Positions 53,699-61,926 of a DNA stretch of 64,000 nucleotides are shown piece by piece (position 1 is the first letter of the stretch; each line of letters opens with the position of its first letter). A model generated the notes under the pieces. The model worked only from the letters and a program-made list of their open reading frames with translations, was not told where the DNA came from and did not search any database. The translations under genes and the position numbers were made by a program. The DNA comes from Mucilaginibacter geliditolerans (lineage in GTDB: Bacteria > Bacteroidota > Bacteroidia > Sphingobacteriales > Sphingobacteriaceae). The stretch lies in assembly GCF_014200495.1 (NCBI RefSeq), contig NZ_JACHBY010000008.1, positions 152,108 through 216,107 on the forward strand, written 5' to 3'.

Positions 53699-54460
53699 TT
53701 ATTTATCAGTTAGTTTAAATTCAACTGATATTGACTCGTGCATTGTTACCGGCCTGCCTTCTAAAATGCCCGGTCTCCATTTGGGCGATCCCTTTAAAAT
53801 GGTCAAGACTTCCTCATCGCACCCATAGCCGATACCTTTAATAATATTGAAATTGTGTAGAGTTCCGTCTTTATCTACGGTAAAACTTACCTCTACTGTA
53901 CCTTCTATATTTTGTGTAATTGCTTTTTCAGGATAGCTAAGTTTGCTTTGAATGTAATTGAACAATCTTTGTCTTCCACCTGGAATGGCAGCCTCACTAT
54001 TAGTACCACATCCCAACTGACCATCATCTTCAATTTTAAACACGGAAGCAGCCCTCAAGTATTGTCTTTTGGCTTCAATTATTATTGGGATATCGGAGTT
54101 TATTTTATACACATTTTCAACCGGCAAGTAGATAGCCATGTATCTACTGCCCTCATTCATATATTTAAGCTTTGGGAAGTAATTAAAGTCTTCTATAGTT
54201 AGTGTATCTTGTGGTTTAACGCCTTTCATCTCAAAATGGCCTGTACTATCAGTTATTGCACGTATTGGGTATTTGTTATATTGTAAATCTAATTGCCGTG
54301 ACTCAATAAGAATATCGCCGGCCGGCTTACCCGCGGCATTATATATTGTACCACGAAGATTAATAGTATCCTTACTAATAATACGTTGTGGCTTTTGCTG
54401 CGCAAAAATATCCGATACCCATAAGATTAATAAGAATGTATTAAATATTAGCTTCTTCAT
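53699..54460 (-). CDS. TonB C-terminal domain protein with carboxypeptidase-like domain
   Basis: A 253-residue envelope protein: a signal peptide (to about residue 20, DIFAQ), a CarboxypepD_reg-like beta domain (about 35-105; NLRGTIYNAAGKPAGDI) and a C-terminal TonB-type domain (about 160-250; IEGTVEVSFTVDKDG, GCDEEVLTILKGSPKWRPG). Unlike real TonB it has no long Pro-rich linker or N-terminal membrane anchor that would remain after cleavage. It may bind outer membrane receptors in the periplasm; the role is unproven. Confidence 0.85.
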   Translation of the reverse strand: MKKLIFNTFLLILWVSDIFAQQKPQRIISKDTINLRGTIYNAAGKPAGDILIESRQLDLQYNKYPIRAITDSTGHFEMKGVKPQDTLTIEDFNYFPKLKYMNEGSRYMAIYLPVENVYKINSDIPIIIEAKRQYLRAASVFKIEDDGQLGCGTNSEAAIPGGRQRLFNYIQSKLSYPEKAITQNIEGTVEVSFTVDKDGTLHNFNIIKGIGYGCDEEVLTILKGSPKWRPGILEGRPVTMHESISVEFKLTDK

Positions 54461-54464
54461 TATT

Positions 54465-56189
54465 CTAAATATTCAATAACTCCCTCGCATTCTGCAGCGC
54501 ACTTTCACCCGGCTTATCTCCACTCAGCATTTTGGCAATTTCCAGCACACGTTCCTGTTCGTTTAATTGTTTAATGCGGGTATTGGTTATCGCGCCTTCA
54601 TCATCCTTGTAAACAAAATAATGACTCTGGCCCTTGCTGGCTATTTGAGGTAGGTGGGTTATGGTGATCACCTGTAAGTTTCCGGCCAAATGCTCCATTA
54701 TCTGCCCAACTTTATTGGCTACCTCGCCGGATACACCTGTATCTATCTCATCAAAAATAATAGTCGGCAAGGCCGTGTTTTGCGCCACCAGCGACTTAAT
54801 GCTGAGCATCAGCCTTGATAGTTCACCACCCGATGCTACTTTGCTCATCTCTGCAAGGGAATGGCCTTTGTTGGCAGAGAAAAGGAAGCGGATCACATCA
54901 GCACCTGAATCCCCCAAACCCCCTAAAGGGGAGTTATGTCCTTTGGTATCTGCAAAAAGATTAGCCGACTGCTGTAACTCCCCTTTAGGGGGTTTGGGGG
55001 CCTTTTCAATTTGCAAATTCGAATTCGCCATTCCCATTTCAGCCAATGTACTTAATATCTCTTTTTCAATAGTTGGGATAACTTTTGCACGATTGGCCGA
55101 TAGCTCGGCAGCTAATTGTTCTAACTCTTTTTTATCAGTATCCAGTTGCTTTTGTAGCTTTTCTATCGCTTCGTCACCAAATACGGCTTGTTGTATTTTT
55201 TCTGACAGATCATCCTGGATCTGCAATAATTCCGAATTTGTATTTACCCGATGTTTTTTTTGTAGGGTATAAACCAGGCTCAGGCGGGTATTGATCTCTT
55301 CGGCGCGGGGCTCATTGGTATGGGTGCGCTGTTCGATGGTTTCAATTTCTACCGCTATATCTTTTAGTTCGATGATAGCGCTATTTAAACGCTGGTGCAG
55401 CTCAGTAATTTCAGGATTGAATTTTTCAAGTATTGAAAGTTGGTGCCCGGCCTCGCGCAATTGCAATATGGCGCTGGTTTCGCCCTCGTTCATCAAATAA
55501 ATAGCACCTGCCAGGTTACGTTTTATTTCTTCGGCATTATTAAGTGTATATAATTCCTGCTCGAGTAATTCCTGTTCATCGGCGGCAAGGTTTGCCTTTT
55601 CCAGCTCATCAAACTGAAACTGGTAATAATCGAGGTCGGCTTTTGCTTTATTGCTATCCTCAATCAGCTGCTGTAATTTGCTGATCGTTTTTTTATAAGC
55701 TTTGAATTTAGTACGGTAATCATTCAGCAGGCCATCATGCTTGGCAACGGAGTCAACAACCAGCAATTGGAAATCGGGATCATTGATCTCCAGCGTAGCA
55801 TGTTGCGAGTGAATGTCTATCAGTTTTTCGCCTAAAGCTTTTAGGGTAGTAAGGTTTACCGGGGTGTCATTTACAAAGGCCCTTGATTTGCCATCGGCAG
55901 AGATTTCACGCCTTAAAACGGTTTCAGTTTCGTAATCAAGGTCATTATCCTCAAAAAAGGATTTCAAATGAAATCCTTCTATCCTGAATGATCCTTCGAT
56001 CACGCATTTTTTTTGCTGATTAAAGAAATAGCGGCTCTCGGCACGCGCGCCTAAAATAAGGGAAAGGGCGCCAAGTATGATTGATTTACCCGCGCCCGTT
56101 TCGCCTGTAAGTATGTTCAATCCTTTATCAAAACTGATCTCAAGATTGTCAATTAAAGCATAGTTACTAATAGAAAGCCTTTGGAGCAT
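54465..56189 (-). CDS. recN: DNA repair protein RecN with an in-frame palindromic insertion
   Basis: A 574-residue SMC-like ATPase for double-strand break repair. The N-terminal Walker A is ILTGETGAGKSIILGAL; a coiled-coil region spans about residues 150-390; the C-terminal half has VASGGELSRLMLSIK, PTIIFDEIDTGVSGEV (Walker B) and VITITHLPQIA. Between the coiled coil and VIRFLFSANKG lies a stretch (about residues 397-427) rich in Pro, Gly and polar residues, PKPPKGELQ to SPLGGLGDSG. It is encoded by a 90-bp inverted repeat (54911-55000) and is foreign to the family. The frame is kept across the insertion. Confidence 0.95.
   Translation of the reverse strand: MLQRLSISNYALIDNLEISFDKGLNILTGETGAGKSIILGALSLILGARAESRYFFNQQKKCVIEGSFRIEGFHLKSFFEDNDLDYETETVLRREISADGKSRAFVNDTPVNLTTLKALGEKLIDIHSQHATLEINDPDFQLLVVDSVAKHDGLLNDYRTKFKAYKKTISKLQQLIEDSNKAKADLDYYQFQFDELEKANLAADEQELLEQELYTLNNAEEIKRNLAGAIYLMNEGETSAILQLREAGHQLSILEKFNPEITELHQRLNSAIIELKDIAVEIETIEQRTHTNEPRAEEINTRLSLVYTLQKKHRVNTNSELLQIQDDLSEKIQQAVFGDEAIEKLQKQLDTDKKELEQLAAELSANRAKVIPTIEKEILSTLAEMGMANSNLQIEKAPKPPKGELQQSANLFADTKGHNSPLGGLGDSGADVIRFLFSANKGHSLAEMSKVASGGELSRLMLSIKSLVAQNTALPTIIFDEIDTGVSGEVANKVGQIMEHLAGNLQVITITHLPQIASKGQSHYFVYKDDEGAITNTRIKQLNEQERVLEIAKMLSGDKPGESALQNARELLNI
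54911..55000. repeat. Palindromic element inside recN
   Basis: Two perfect 26-bp arms, 54911-54936 and 54975-55000, flank a 38-nt centre. The arms contain CCCCCTAAAGGGGAG and its complement. Total length is 90 bp, a multiple of three, and there is no stop in the recN frame. Related CCCCTAAAGGGG sequences occur at 61474-61577, outside genes. Confidence 0.9.
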
Positions 56190-56237
56190 AGCGTTTAAAT
56201 AAGAACGCTAAAATACAAATTACTTTGTTAGGCTTTA

Positions 56238-58163
56238 TTAGTTTCCACTCTTTGTAGTGTCCTCATCTGCCTTTTTCATGTCGCGATCAACCTCATCCTT
56301 TATTTTCTTTTGCATGTCTTCCATCTCCTTTTTAAACTCAGGATTATTGAGTTTTTTAGCCATTTCCTCACTTTGTTTTTTCATGTCATCAACCTGTACT
56401 TTCCATGCTTTGCTGTTAACCTGCTTGCTGATAATAATGGCTTGTTTTTGCATATCTTTCACCTGTTTTTTCCATTCCGGACTGTCAAACTGTGCCTTTA
56501 TTTTTATCTGCATGTCCTCCATCTGCTTTTTAAACTCCGGATTGTTAGCTTGATCTTTTATCTGCACCTGGATGTCTTCCATCTGCTTTTTAAATTCAGG
56601 GCTATCAAACTGAATTTTCATTTTATCAGCTTCTGCCTGCATTTTGGCAACCTGTTTTTTAAACTCCGGGCTATTTGCCTTTATAGCCATTTTTCTGGCC
56701 TCAACTTGCATAGCAATTACCTGTTTTTTCCATTGCGGATTATTGAATTGCTTGTCCATCTGAACCTTCATGTCAAACATTTGTTTTCTCCACTCAGGGC
56801 TATTAGTTAGTTTTTTGATCGAGGCAATTTTATCACTGTCCATATCACCAAAGCCTTCGTTTTCTTTTAGAAACTCACTTTTAACCGGCTCAGGCATTTC
56901 ATCAACTGAATGATATTCTTTCCTGTTGCCTTTATCATCCCGCATCACAATGCTGAATTTTTTTGTATGCTTTGCAGTGTCGTTTATATGTACATCAGCT
57001 GCAGTATCCACATGAAATATCATTATTTTCCTTGGAGATGGAGGTGGAGCTGGTGCAGATGGTTGTACCTCAACAACTACTGCGGGTGGCGCTGGTGCTG
57101 CGGGAGCACTTAAATGGCAGACCGGTGTTTTTGTCATTTTGTGCGATGTAGTTTTGGCAACGCTATATTGTGGTATTCCCCAGGTCAGTAAAGCGCCTAT
57201 TGCGGCAACTGCTACAATTACCAGCAGGTGAAATTTGGGGAGTGAATCGTTTGTTTTCATTGTGTTTAATCTTTTAATTCTGTTTAATAAGGGATATTTA
57301 TTTGTATTTGCCGACGCCATGGCCAGCGCATAGTTCTGTTTATTTTGCTGCGCGATGATGAACAGCGCTTTTGAATAAGTAAAATTGTTGTATTCGGCAT
57401 CAACCACCATATCATCGCAGCAATATTCACGTTCCTGTCGTATGTTTTTTGATATGAGCCATGAAAAAGGGTTGAAGCATAATATGGTATCCATGATGCA
57501 TTGCAAAATGTTCAGCAGGTAATCATGGCGTTTAACGTGTGCCAGCTCATGTAATAGAATGGCTTCTACCTGGTCGGTATCCAGGTTATTGATCAAAGCC
57601 AACGGAAATATAACTATCGGTTTAAAATGCCCTATGGTAAGCGGTATTTGAATATGTTCTGAAAAATAAAGTGATACCTTTCTCACTATTCCCAGGTTTT
57701 TAACCAGCAGATTTGTTTTTGCCGACCACTCATTATCGGCCGACAAATTCTTTTGCTTCCTGATCTGGTTGATATTCACCAATCCGCCCAATAACTTAAA
57801 GCAATGCAGCATCAGGCCGATCATGTATAGGCCCGTTATATATTGGGCATACTTTATTATGAAGCTTTCTGCTTGCTGCAGCAGGGTAGGCAGGGTTTTG
57901 GTACCATGCGCCAGGCCGCTATTATATAGAAGTACACCGTAATGCGGGAGCGATGCATCATGCACATATATTTTTACCAGGTTGGCCAAAAACCAGCAAG
58001 TAATTATGGTGAGCCCTAAATAATTAATATCGTACCTATAGTTTGAACCTATACCCGGAAACAACTGAAAAAACAATTGCAAACCGATGTAGATCAATAA
58101 GGCTTGTCCGAATGATTCGAATATGGCCTGGCCCAGGGCGTTAATAAGAATGCTCGTTATCAT
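56238..58163 (-). CDS. M56 (BlaR1-type) metallopeptidase with periplasmic tandem repeats
   Basis: A 641-residue membrane peptidase. Several N-terminal helices precede the zinc motif His205-Glu-x-x-His209 (LLHELAHVKRH). A last helix spans about residues 311-330. After it comes a Pro/Ala-rich linker (about 345-375) and a polar stretch. Residues 454-625 consist of eight tandem repeats of the type NSPEFKKQV..MQ. BlaR1 has a penicillin-binding sensor at this place; here the repeats replace it, so the signal sensed is unknown. In related systems M56 proteins cleave the BlaI repressor. The BlaI gene is 4 bp upstream. Confidence 0.88.
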   Translation of the reverse strand: MITSILINALGQAIFESFGQALLIYIGLQLFFQLFPGIGSNYRYDINYLGLTIITCWFLANLVKIYVHDASLPHYGVLLYNSGLAHGTKTLPTLLQQAESFIIKYAQYITGLYMIGLMLHCFKLLGGLVNINQIRKQKNLSADNEWSAKTNLLVKNLGIVRKVSLYFSEHIQIPLTIGHFKPIVIFPLALINNLDTDQVEAILLHELAHVKRHDYLLNILQCIMDTILCFNPFSWLISKNIRQEREYCCDDMVVDAEYNNFTYSKALFIIAQQNKQNYALAMASANTNKYPLLNRIKRLNTMKTNDSLPKFHLLVIVAVAAIGALLTWGIPQYSVAKTTSHKMTKTPVCHLSAPAAPAPPAVVVEVQPSAPAPPPSPRKIMIFHVDTAADVHINDTAKHTKKFSIVMRDDKGNRKEYHSVDEMPEPVKSEFLKENEGFGDMDSDKIASIKKLTNSPEWRKQMFDMKVQMDKQFNNPQWKKQVIAMQVEARKMAIKANSPEFKKQVAKMQAEADKMKIQFDSPEFKKQMEDIQVQIKDQANNPEFKKQMEDMQIKIKAQFDSPEWKKQVKDMQKQAIIISKQVNSKAWKVQVDDMKKQSEEMAKKLNNPEFKKEMEDMQKKIKDEVDRDMKKADEDTTKSGN

Positions 58164-58167
58164 AGTA

Positions 58168-58542
58168 TTAATTGTTTTTTTCCAGTTTATTTAGATAGTC
58201 CTTTATCATGTCCAGCTCTTCCTTTGATGATTTTTTGCTGCTCAATGCCTGCATGATCAATTGCGAAGCCGAGCCTTTAAACACCGTTGATATTATTTTA
58301 TCCAAAGCAGTATTCTGCGCTTGCTCGCGGGTGATTAAAGCTTTGTATAAATGCGTTTTGGCTGATGTATCACGTTCTACCAATCCTTTATCGTGCATTA
58401 TCTGCATCAGCTTTAGGGTAGTAGTGTAACCTGCATCCTTGGTTTTCTCCAATATCTCATGTACTTCACGTACAGTACATTGACCCTTTTCCCAAATTAT
58501 CTGCAGTATCTCAAGTTCGCTTTCTGTTGGTTTAATTTCCAT
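58168..58542 (-). CDS. BlaI/MecI/CopY-family transcriptional repressor
   Basis: A 124-residue winged-helix repressor: ESELEILQIIWEKGQCTV at the start, the recognition helix region AGYTTTLKLMQIMHDKGLV, and a C-terminal dimerisation helix region (ALSSKKSSKEELDMIKDYL). It forms a two-gene operon with the M56 gene (4-bp spacing). A GTACA-N4-TGTAC dyad overlaps the -7 box of its own promoter, which indicates autorepression relieved by proteolysis. Confidence 0.94.
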   Translation of the reverse strand: MEIKPTESELEILQIIWEKGQCTVREVHEILEKTKDAGYTTTLKLMQIMHDKGLVERDTSAKTHLYKALITREQAQNTALDKIISTVFKGSASQLIMQALSSKKSSKEELDMIKDYLNKLEKNN

Positions 58543-58555
58543 CTCTCTTATCTAT

Positions 58556-58602
58556 TACGAATTTCTTCGTACAAATATGTACGATAGTTTTCGTATGTGC
58601 AA
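58556..58602 (-). promoter_or_regulatory. BlaI operator overlapping the blaI-M56 promoter
   Basis: On the minus strand, TTG (58602-58600) and CATATTTG (58579-58572) are spaced by 20 bp. GTACA-AATA-TGTAC at 58569-58582 covers the -7 box; BlaI-type repressors bind TACA/TGTA dyads. Two further dyads flank it: TACGAA/TTCGTA (58556-58571) and TACGA/TCGTA (58580-58595). Confidence 0.7.
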
Positions 58603-58675
58603 ATTATTTCACACTTTTTAACAAATAGACGTAGGAAATTTGGGGATGTTACAGTGGGGCAGACCATTATAATAC

Positions 58676-59313
58676 GTTATTGCTAAGAACGAAGCAATCT
58701 CTATACTATACAGAGCGGATTGGCACATCGTTTACTTATCATGTGAAGCCGCTCATTGCCGCGGAGGCTAGTTCTTTTGTCTTGACACAAAAGAACCAAA
58801 AGGGCAAGACAAAAAGATCCTTCCGCCCACAGGCAAAACACCCGGGCCCGCGCTTTTTGTCGGGCCTTTGCCCGCTTTTGATCTAGGTTCATTCAAAGTA
58901 TTTCTTTTAGAGAATGCTTTCTTTTTCCCCCGTCAGTAGAACAGCTTCGGGCGAAAGCTGGCAAAACGATGGTGGCCTTGTGCGTAATGGCAGGGCATAG
59001 CAGATTTTTACAGCAGCGTGGGCAATGTACGTAGCGACAGCAGCGTAAAAATATAGCAGCCCAGGTTTTGCCTGATTTGCAGGGTGATGACCCAGTGGGG
59101 CAAAGAAGCCTAATCTACTGACTTGATTTTTTGTTTCTTTTGTATCAAGACAAAAGAAATAGGCCTTAGCGGCTATGAGCGATACCAAGCGACTCAACAT
59201 ATATTCAAGAGCAGCATATTCGCTCTTTACAGTCGGGGATTATTAATGCTGTGTTTGTTTCATTGGTATTAATGAGCACCCTACAGTCGGTTGTCTTCGT
59301 TCCTCGCAATGAC
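58676..59313 (-). repeat. Long non-coding repeated element, copy B
   Basis: A 638-bp element in inverted orientation to 28301-28991. Its right end TTCCTCGCAATGAC is intact and the left end (GTTATTGCTAAGAACG) is decayed. It shares many blocks with copy A (for example the reverse complements of GAAGCTGTTCTACTGACGGG and CGACAAAAAGCGCGGGCC). No credible gene; short open frames are the same repeat peptides in both copies. Confidence 0.8.
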
Positions 59314-59376
59314 GCTTCAAGAAAAAGGTGCTTAGATAGTATCCTGAGAATCCCTAAAATCTTCTAAATCCTGGTT

Positions 59377-60273
59377 CTATTTCTGCAAAGTCTGGTACTT
59401 ATTCCCATTAGCTGGATCGGCCTGGTTAAGAATATTCATAGCTTGTAATCTGTCCTGCGGTTCAGCCTTGCTGAATATGGATACCAGTTCATCGCTTTTA
59501 GCAGTAAAAAATACCAACGGGAACATCGCACCCAAGCGGGTACGGTCAATTTGGGTAAGCTGGGGTAGCAAGCCTGAAATAACTTTTAGCCCCTTGCCTG
59601 CATTATCAGCCATCACATCAAGCCCATTGCGATGATAATCATACATCACACTACGTAAGGGCAAATAGGTTTTGTTATTGAGGTTTTCTGCGAACCAATA
59701 CCTGCTCACGTTGTTATTATCGAATGCTTTCCAGCCTTTGTATGATGATGTTTGCGCATTGTTAACTACATTTTGGGCAGCGGTAAAATATTGACTGCCA
59801 CCAAACCTGGAGAAGCTGTCATAATCCATGCCTATAATTATATAAGCATAAAATGCCATTATTGAGCTCAGGTTGCTGGTAAATGTTTGGTCGGTATAAT
59901 CAATGGTTTGCCCCTGGTCGTAGGTGAAATCAATATCCTTATCATTAACTATGAGCAGGCTGGTAGTATATGACGAGTTGAAGACCGGCCTTGAGGATTG
60001 CACCTGCAATTCGCCGCTAAAACTGCTGTTGCCGTCCCAACTGGTAATGGTTAGTACGAAGCTGCAATCAAAGCGCTCCTCGGGTAAAATAGGATCGGCA
60101 CACCATTTCCGGCCATTTAAAAAGTCTTTCATGGCGGTCGACAGCTGGTCAAATATCCGCTTATTGGTGCTTTGTATTTTTGGGGACAGAACCGTAACCC
60201 TCGCATTCAGGTCTTGCGCGGCAGCTGCATAGCTTAAACAAATCAACAAGATATAAATGCTTAATGTCTTCAT
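59377..60273 (-). CDS. DUF4835 family secreted protein
   Basis: A 298-residue exported protein (signal to about residue 19, YAAAAQ) of the DUF4835 family. Typical segments: LNARVTVLSPKIQSTNKRIF, FNGRKW-like DFLNGRKWCAD, FTSNLSSIMAFYAYIIIGMD and LGAMFPLVFFTAKSDEL. It usually neighbours coaBC and recN in Bacteroidota. Function unknown, probably periplasmic. Its start overlaps the coaBC stop by 4 bp. Confidence 0.92.
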   Translation of the reverse strand: MKTLSIYILLICLSYAAAAQDLNARVTVLSPKIQSTNKRIFDQLSTAMKDFLNGRKWCADPILPEERFDCSFVLTITSWDGNSSFSGELQVQSSRPVFNSSYTTSLLIVNDKDIDFTYDQGQTIDYTDQTFTSNLSSIMAFYAYIIIGMDYDSFSRFGGSQYFTAAQNVVNNAQTSSYKGWKAFDNNNVSRYWFAENLNNKTYLPLRSVMYDYHRNGLDVMADNAGKGLKVISGLLPQLTQIDRTRLGAMFPLVFFTAKSDELVSIFSKAEPQDRLQAMNILNQADPANGNKYQTLQK

Positions 60274-61472
60274 CCTTTTATAAGTTCAACGAGTTTATTG
60301 CAGATATCGCGGGCTACTTCATCCTTGCTTTTAAGGCTATATATGTTTTTTTGCAGATCGCGGTCGATAATGGTTATTTTATTGGTGTCGCCCTTAAAGC
60401 CTGCCCCGGTATCGTTAAGCGAATTTAACACAATAAAATCAAGGTTTTTCTTTTTTAGTTTCAGTATAGCGTTTTGCTCTTCGTCGTTAGTTTCAAGGGC
60501 AAAACCTACCAGGTATTGGTCAGCGCGTTTCTTTTCACCTAATGTCTTTAAAATATCAACGGTAGTTTTTAGTTCGATATTAAGATTTCCGCCTTGTTTT
60601 TTTATTTTCTGATCAGCAACGTTTATGGGGGTATAATCAGCAACTGCAGCACTCATGATACAGGCTTTCACATCAGCATAATGTTGCTCACAGGCTGCCA
60701 GCATTTGCGCTGCCGAGGTTACATCAACACGTTTAACAGCCCGCTGATGGCTAACTTGTGCCGTTGGGCCGGTAATCAGTACAACATCGGCCCCCATTTT
60801 AGCCAATTCATCGGCAATAGCAAACCCCATTTTACCCGACGAATGATTACCAATAAAGCGCACAGGGTCAATAGCCTCATAAGTAGGGCCCGCAGTAACC
60901 AGTATTTTTTGATTAACCAACGGGAGTCCCTTTTTTAAATCTGCGGATATAAAATCAATGATCTCTTCAGGTTCAGCCATCCGGCCTTCGCCGTGCAATC
61001 CGCTTGCCAGCTCACCATTACCAGGTTTTATCAGTATGTTTCCAAATGATATCAGCCTGTCAACATTTTCTACAGTAGATGTATGTTTCCACATATCCAG
61101 GTCCATAGCAGGGGCAAAATATACCGGGCACTTAGCCGACAGGTATATGGCAGTAAGCAAGTTATCACAGAGCCCACCCGCCATTTTTGCCAGTGTATTG
61201 GCGCTTGCCGGGGCTATCAGGAAAAGATCGGCCCATAGGCCCAATTCAACATGGTTATTCCATTCGCCTGTTTCGGGCGTAAAGTAATCAACCAGAACCG
61301 GGTTTTTTGATAAGGTAGAAAGTGTTAGAGGAGTAATAAAGTCGGTAGCTTCGGGAGTCATCACTACTCGCACATTGGCTCCGGCTTTAACCAGTAAACG
61401 CACCAGCGTAGCCGATTTATAAGCTGCTATGCTGCCGCAGATGCCTAAAACAATCTTTTTATTCTCAAGCAT
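60270..61472 (-). CDS. coaBC: Bifunctional phosphopantothenoylcysteine decarboxylase/phosphopantothenate-cysteine ligase
   Basis: A 400-residue enzyme for two steps of coenzyme A synthesis. The N-terminal flavoprotein CoaC domain (about 1-175) has VLGICGSIAAYKSATLVRLL and LIAPASANTLAKMAGGLCDNLL-type motifs (key PASANT and catalytic-region APAMDLDMW). The C-terminal CoaB domain has ILVTAGPTYEAIDPVRFIGN and SGKMGFAIA. I set the start at 61472 (MLENKKIVLG); an upstream start at 61547 would translate a palindromic repeat and terminator. Confidence 0.95.
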   Translation of the reverse strand: MLENKKIVLGICGSIAAYKSATLVRLLVKAGANVRVVMTPEATDFITPLTLSTLSKNPVLVDYFTPETGEWNNHVELGLWADLFLIAPASANTLAKMAGGLCDNLLTAIYLSAKCPVYFAPAMDLDMWKHTSTVENVDRLISFGNILIKPGNGELASGLHGEGRMAEPEEIIDFISADLKKGLPLVNQKILVTAGPTYEAIDPVRFIGNHSSGKMGFAIADELAKMGADVVLITGPTAQVSHQRAVKRVDVTSAAQMLAACEQHYADVKACIMSAAVADYTPINVADQKIKKQGGNLNIELKTTVDILKTLGEKKRADQYLVGFALETNDEEQNAILKLKKKNLDFIVLNSLNDTGAGFKGDTNKITIIDRDLQKNIYSLKSKDEVARDICNKLVELIKG

Positions 61473-61473
61473 A

Positions 61474-61577
61474 AAGCCCCCTGCCCCCCTAAAGGGGGAA
61501 TAATAGTTAAAACTAACAAAAAAAACTCCCCTGATGGGGAGTTTCATGAATTTTTTACAACCCCTTTAGGGGCTGGG
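61474..61577. repeat. CCCCTAAAGGGG palindromic element upstream of coaBC
   Basis: Outer arms (GCCCCCTGCCCCCCTAAAGG and CCCCTTTAGGGGCTGGGG) pair imperfectly and enclose the hairpin at 61523-61544. It fills the rpoZ-coaBC gap. The arm motif is the one seen in the recN insertion. Confidence 0.8.
61518..61544 (-). terminator. Terminator after rpoZ
   Basis: On the minus strand, AAACTCCCC and GGGGAGTTT form a perfect 9-bp stem with a 4-nt loop, followed by a run of T (seen as A 61518-61525). It separates bamD-rpoZ from coaBC. Confidence 0.8.
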
Positions 61578-61579
61578 GA

Positions 61580-61915
61580 TTATTGTTGTTCTTTAGCCGG
61601 ATTGCGGTAGTAAACTTTACCATCTAAAAATTCCTGAACTGCAACCAATGATGGTTTAGGCAATCTTTCGTAGTATTTAGATATTTCAATTTGCTCGCGG
61701 TTTTCGAATATCTCTTCTAAGTTATCGTTAGAGGAAGCAAATTCTGAAAGTTTTTGATGCAACTCTTCTTTTATGTTGTTTGAAAGCTGGTTAGCTCTTT
61801 TTGACATAATTACGATCGACTCATAAATATTCCCTGTTTCAACATCCAACTCACGTAAATCGCGTGTTACTGTGCTGCTTGCTACAGCAGGCTTGTTATT
61901 AGCGTTAGCACTCAT
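61580..61915 (-). CDS. rpoZ: DNA-directed RNA polymerase subunit omega (Bacteroidota type)
   Basis: A 111-residue protein of the omega/Rpb6 family as found in Bacteroidota, next to coaBC as usual. The core is TGNIYESIVIMSKRANQLS, followed by a helix-rich region and PKPSLVAVQEFLDGKVYYR. It helps assembly of the beta' subunit. It lies 11 bp after bamD in the same direction. Confidence 0.92.
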   Translation of the reverse strand: MSANANNKPAVASSTVTRDLRELDVETGNIYESIVIMSKRANQLSNNIKEELHQKLSEFASSNDNLEEIFENREQIEISKYYERLPKPSLVAVQEFLDGKVYYRNPAKEQQ

Positions 61916-61926
61916 ATCAATCTTTT

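Noticed and set aside
54661..55272. 203-codon open frame antisense to recN
   Set aside because: It lies wholly over conserved recN sequence; the palindrome keeps both strands open there.
56310..56810. 166-codon open frame antisense to the M56 gene
   Set aside because: It is a reflection of the tandem repeats on the other strand.
58907..59200. 97-codon open frame in element B
   Set aside because: It shares the repeat peptide with element A only where the DNA repeat is shared; starts and ends differ.
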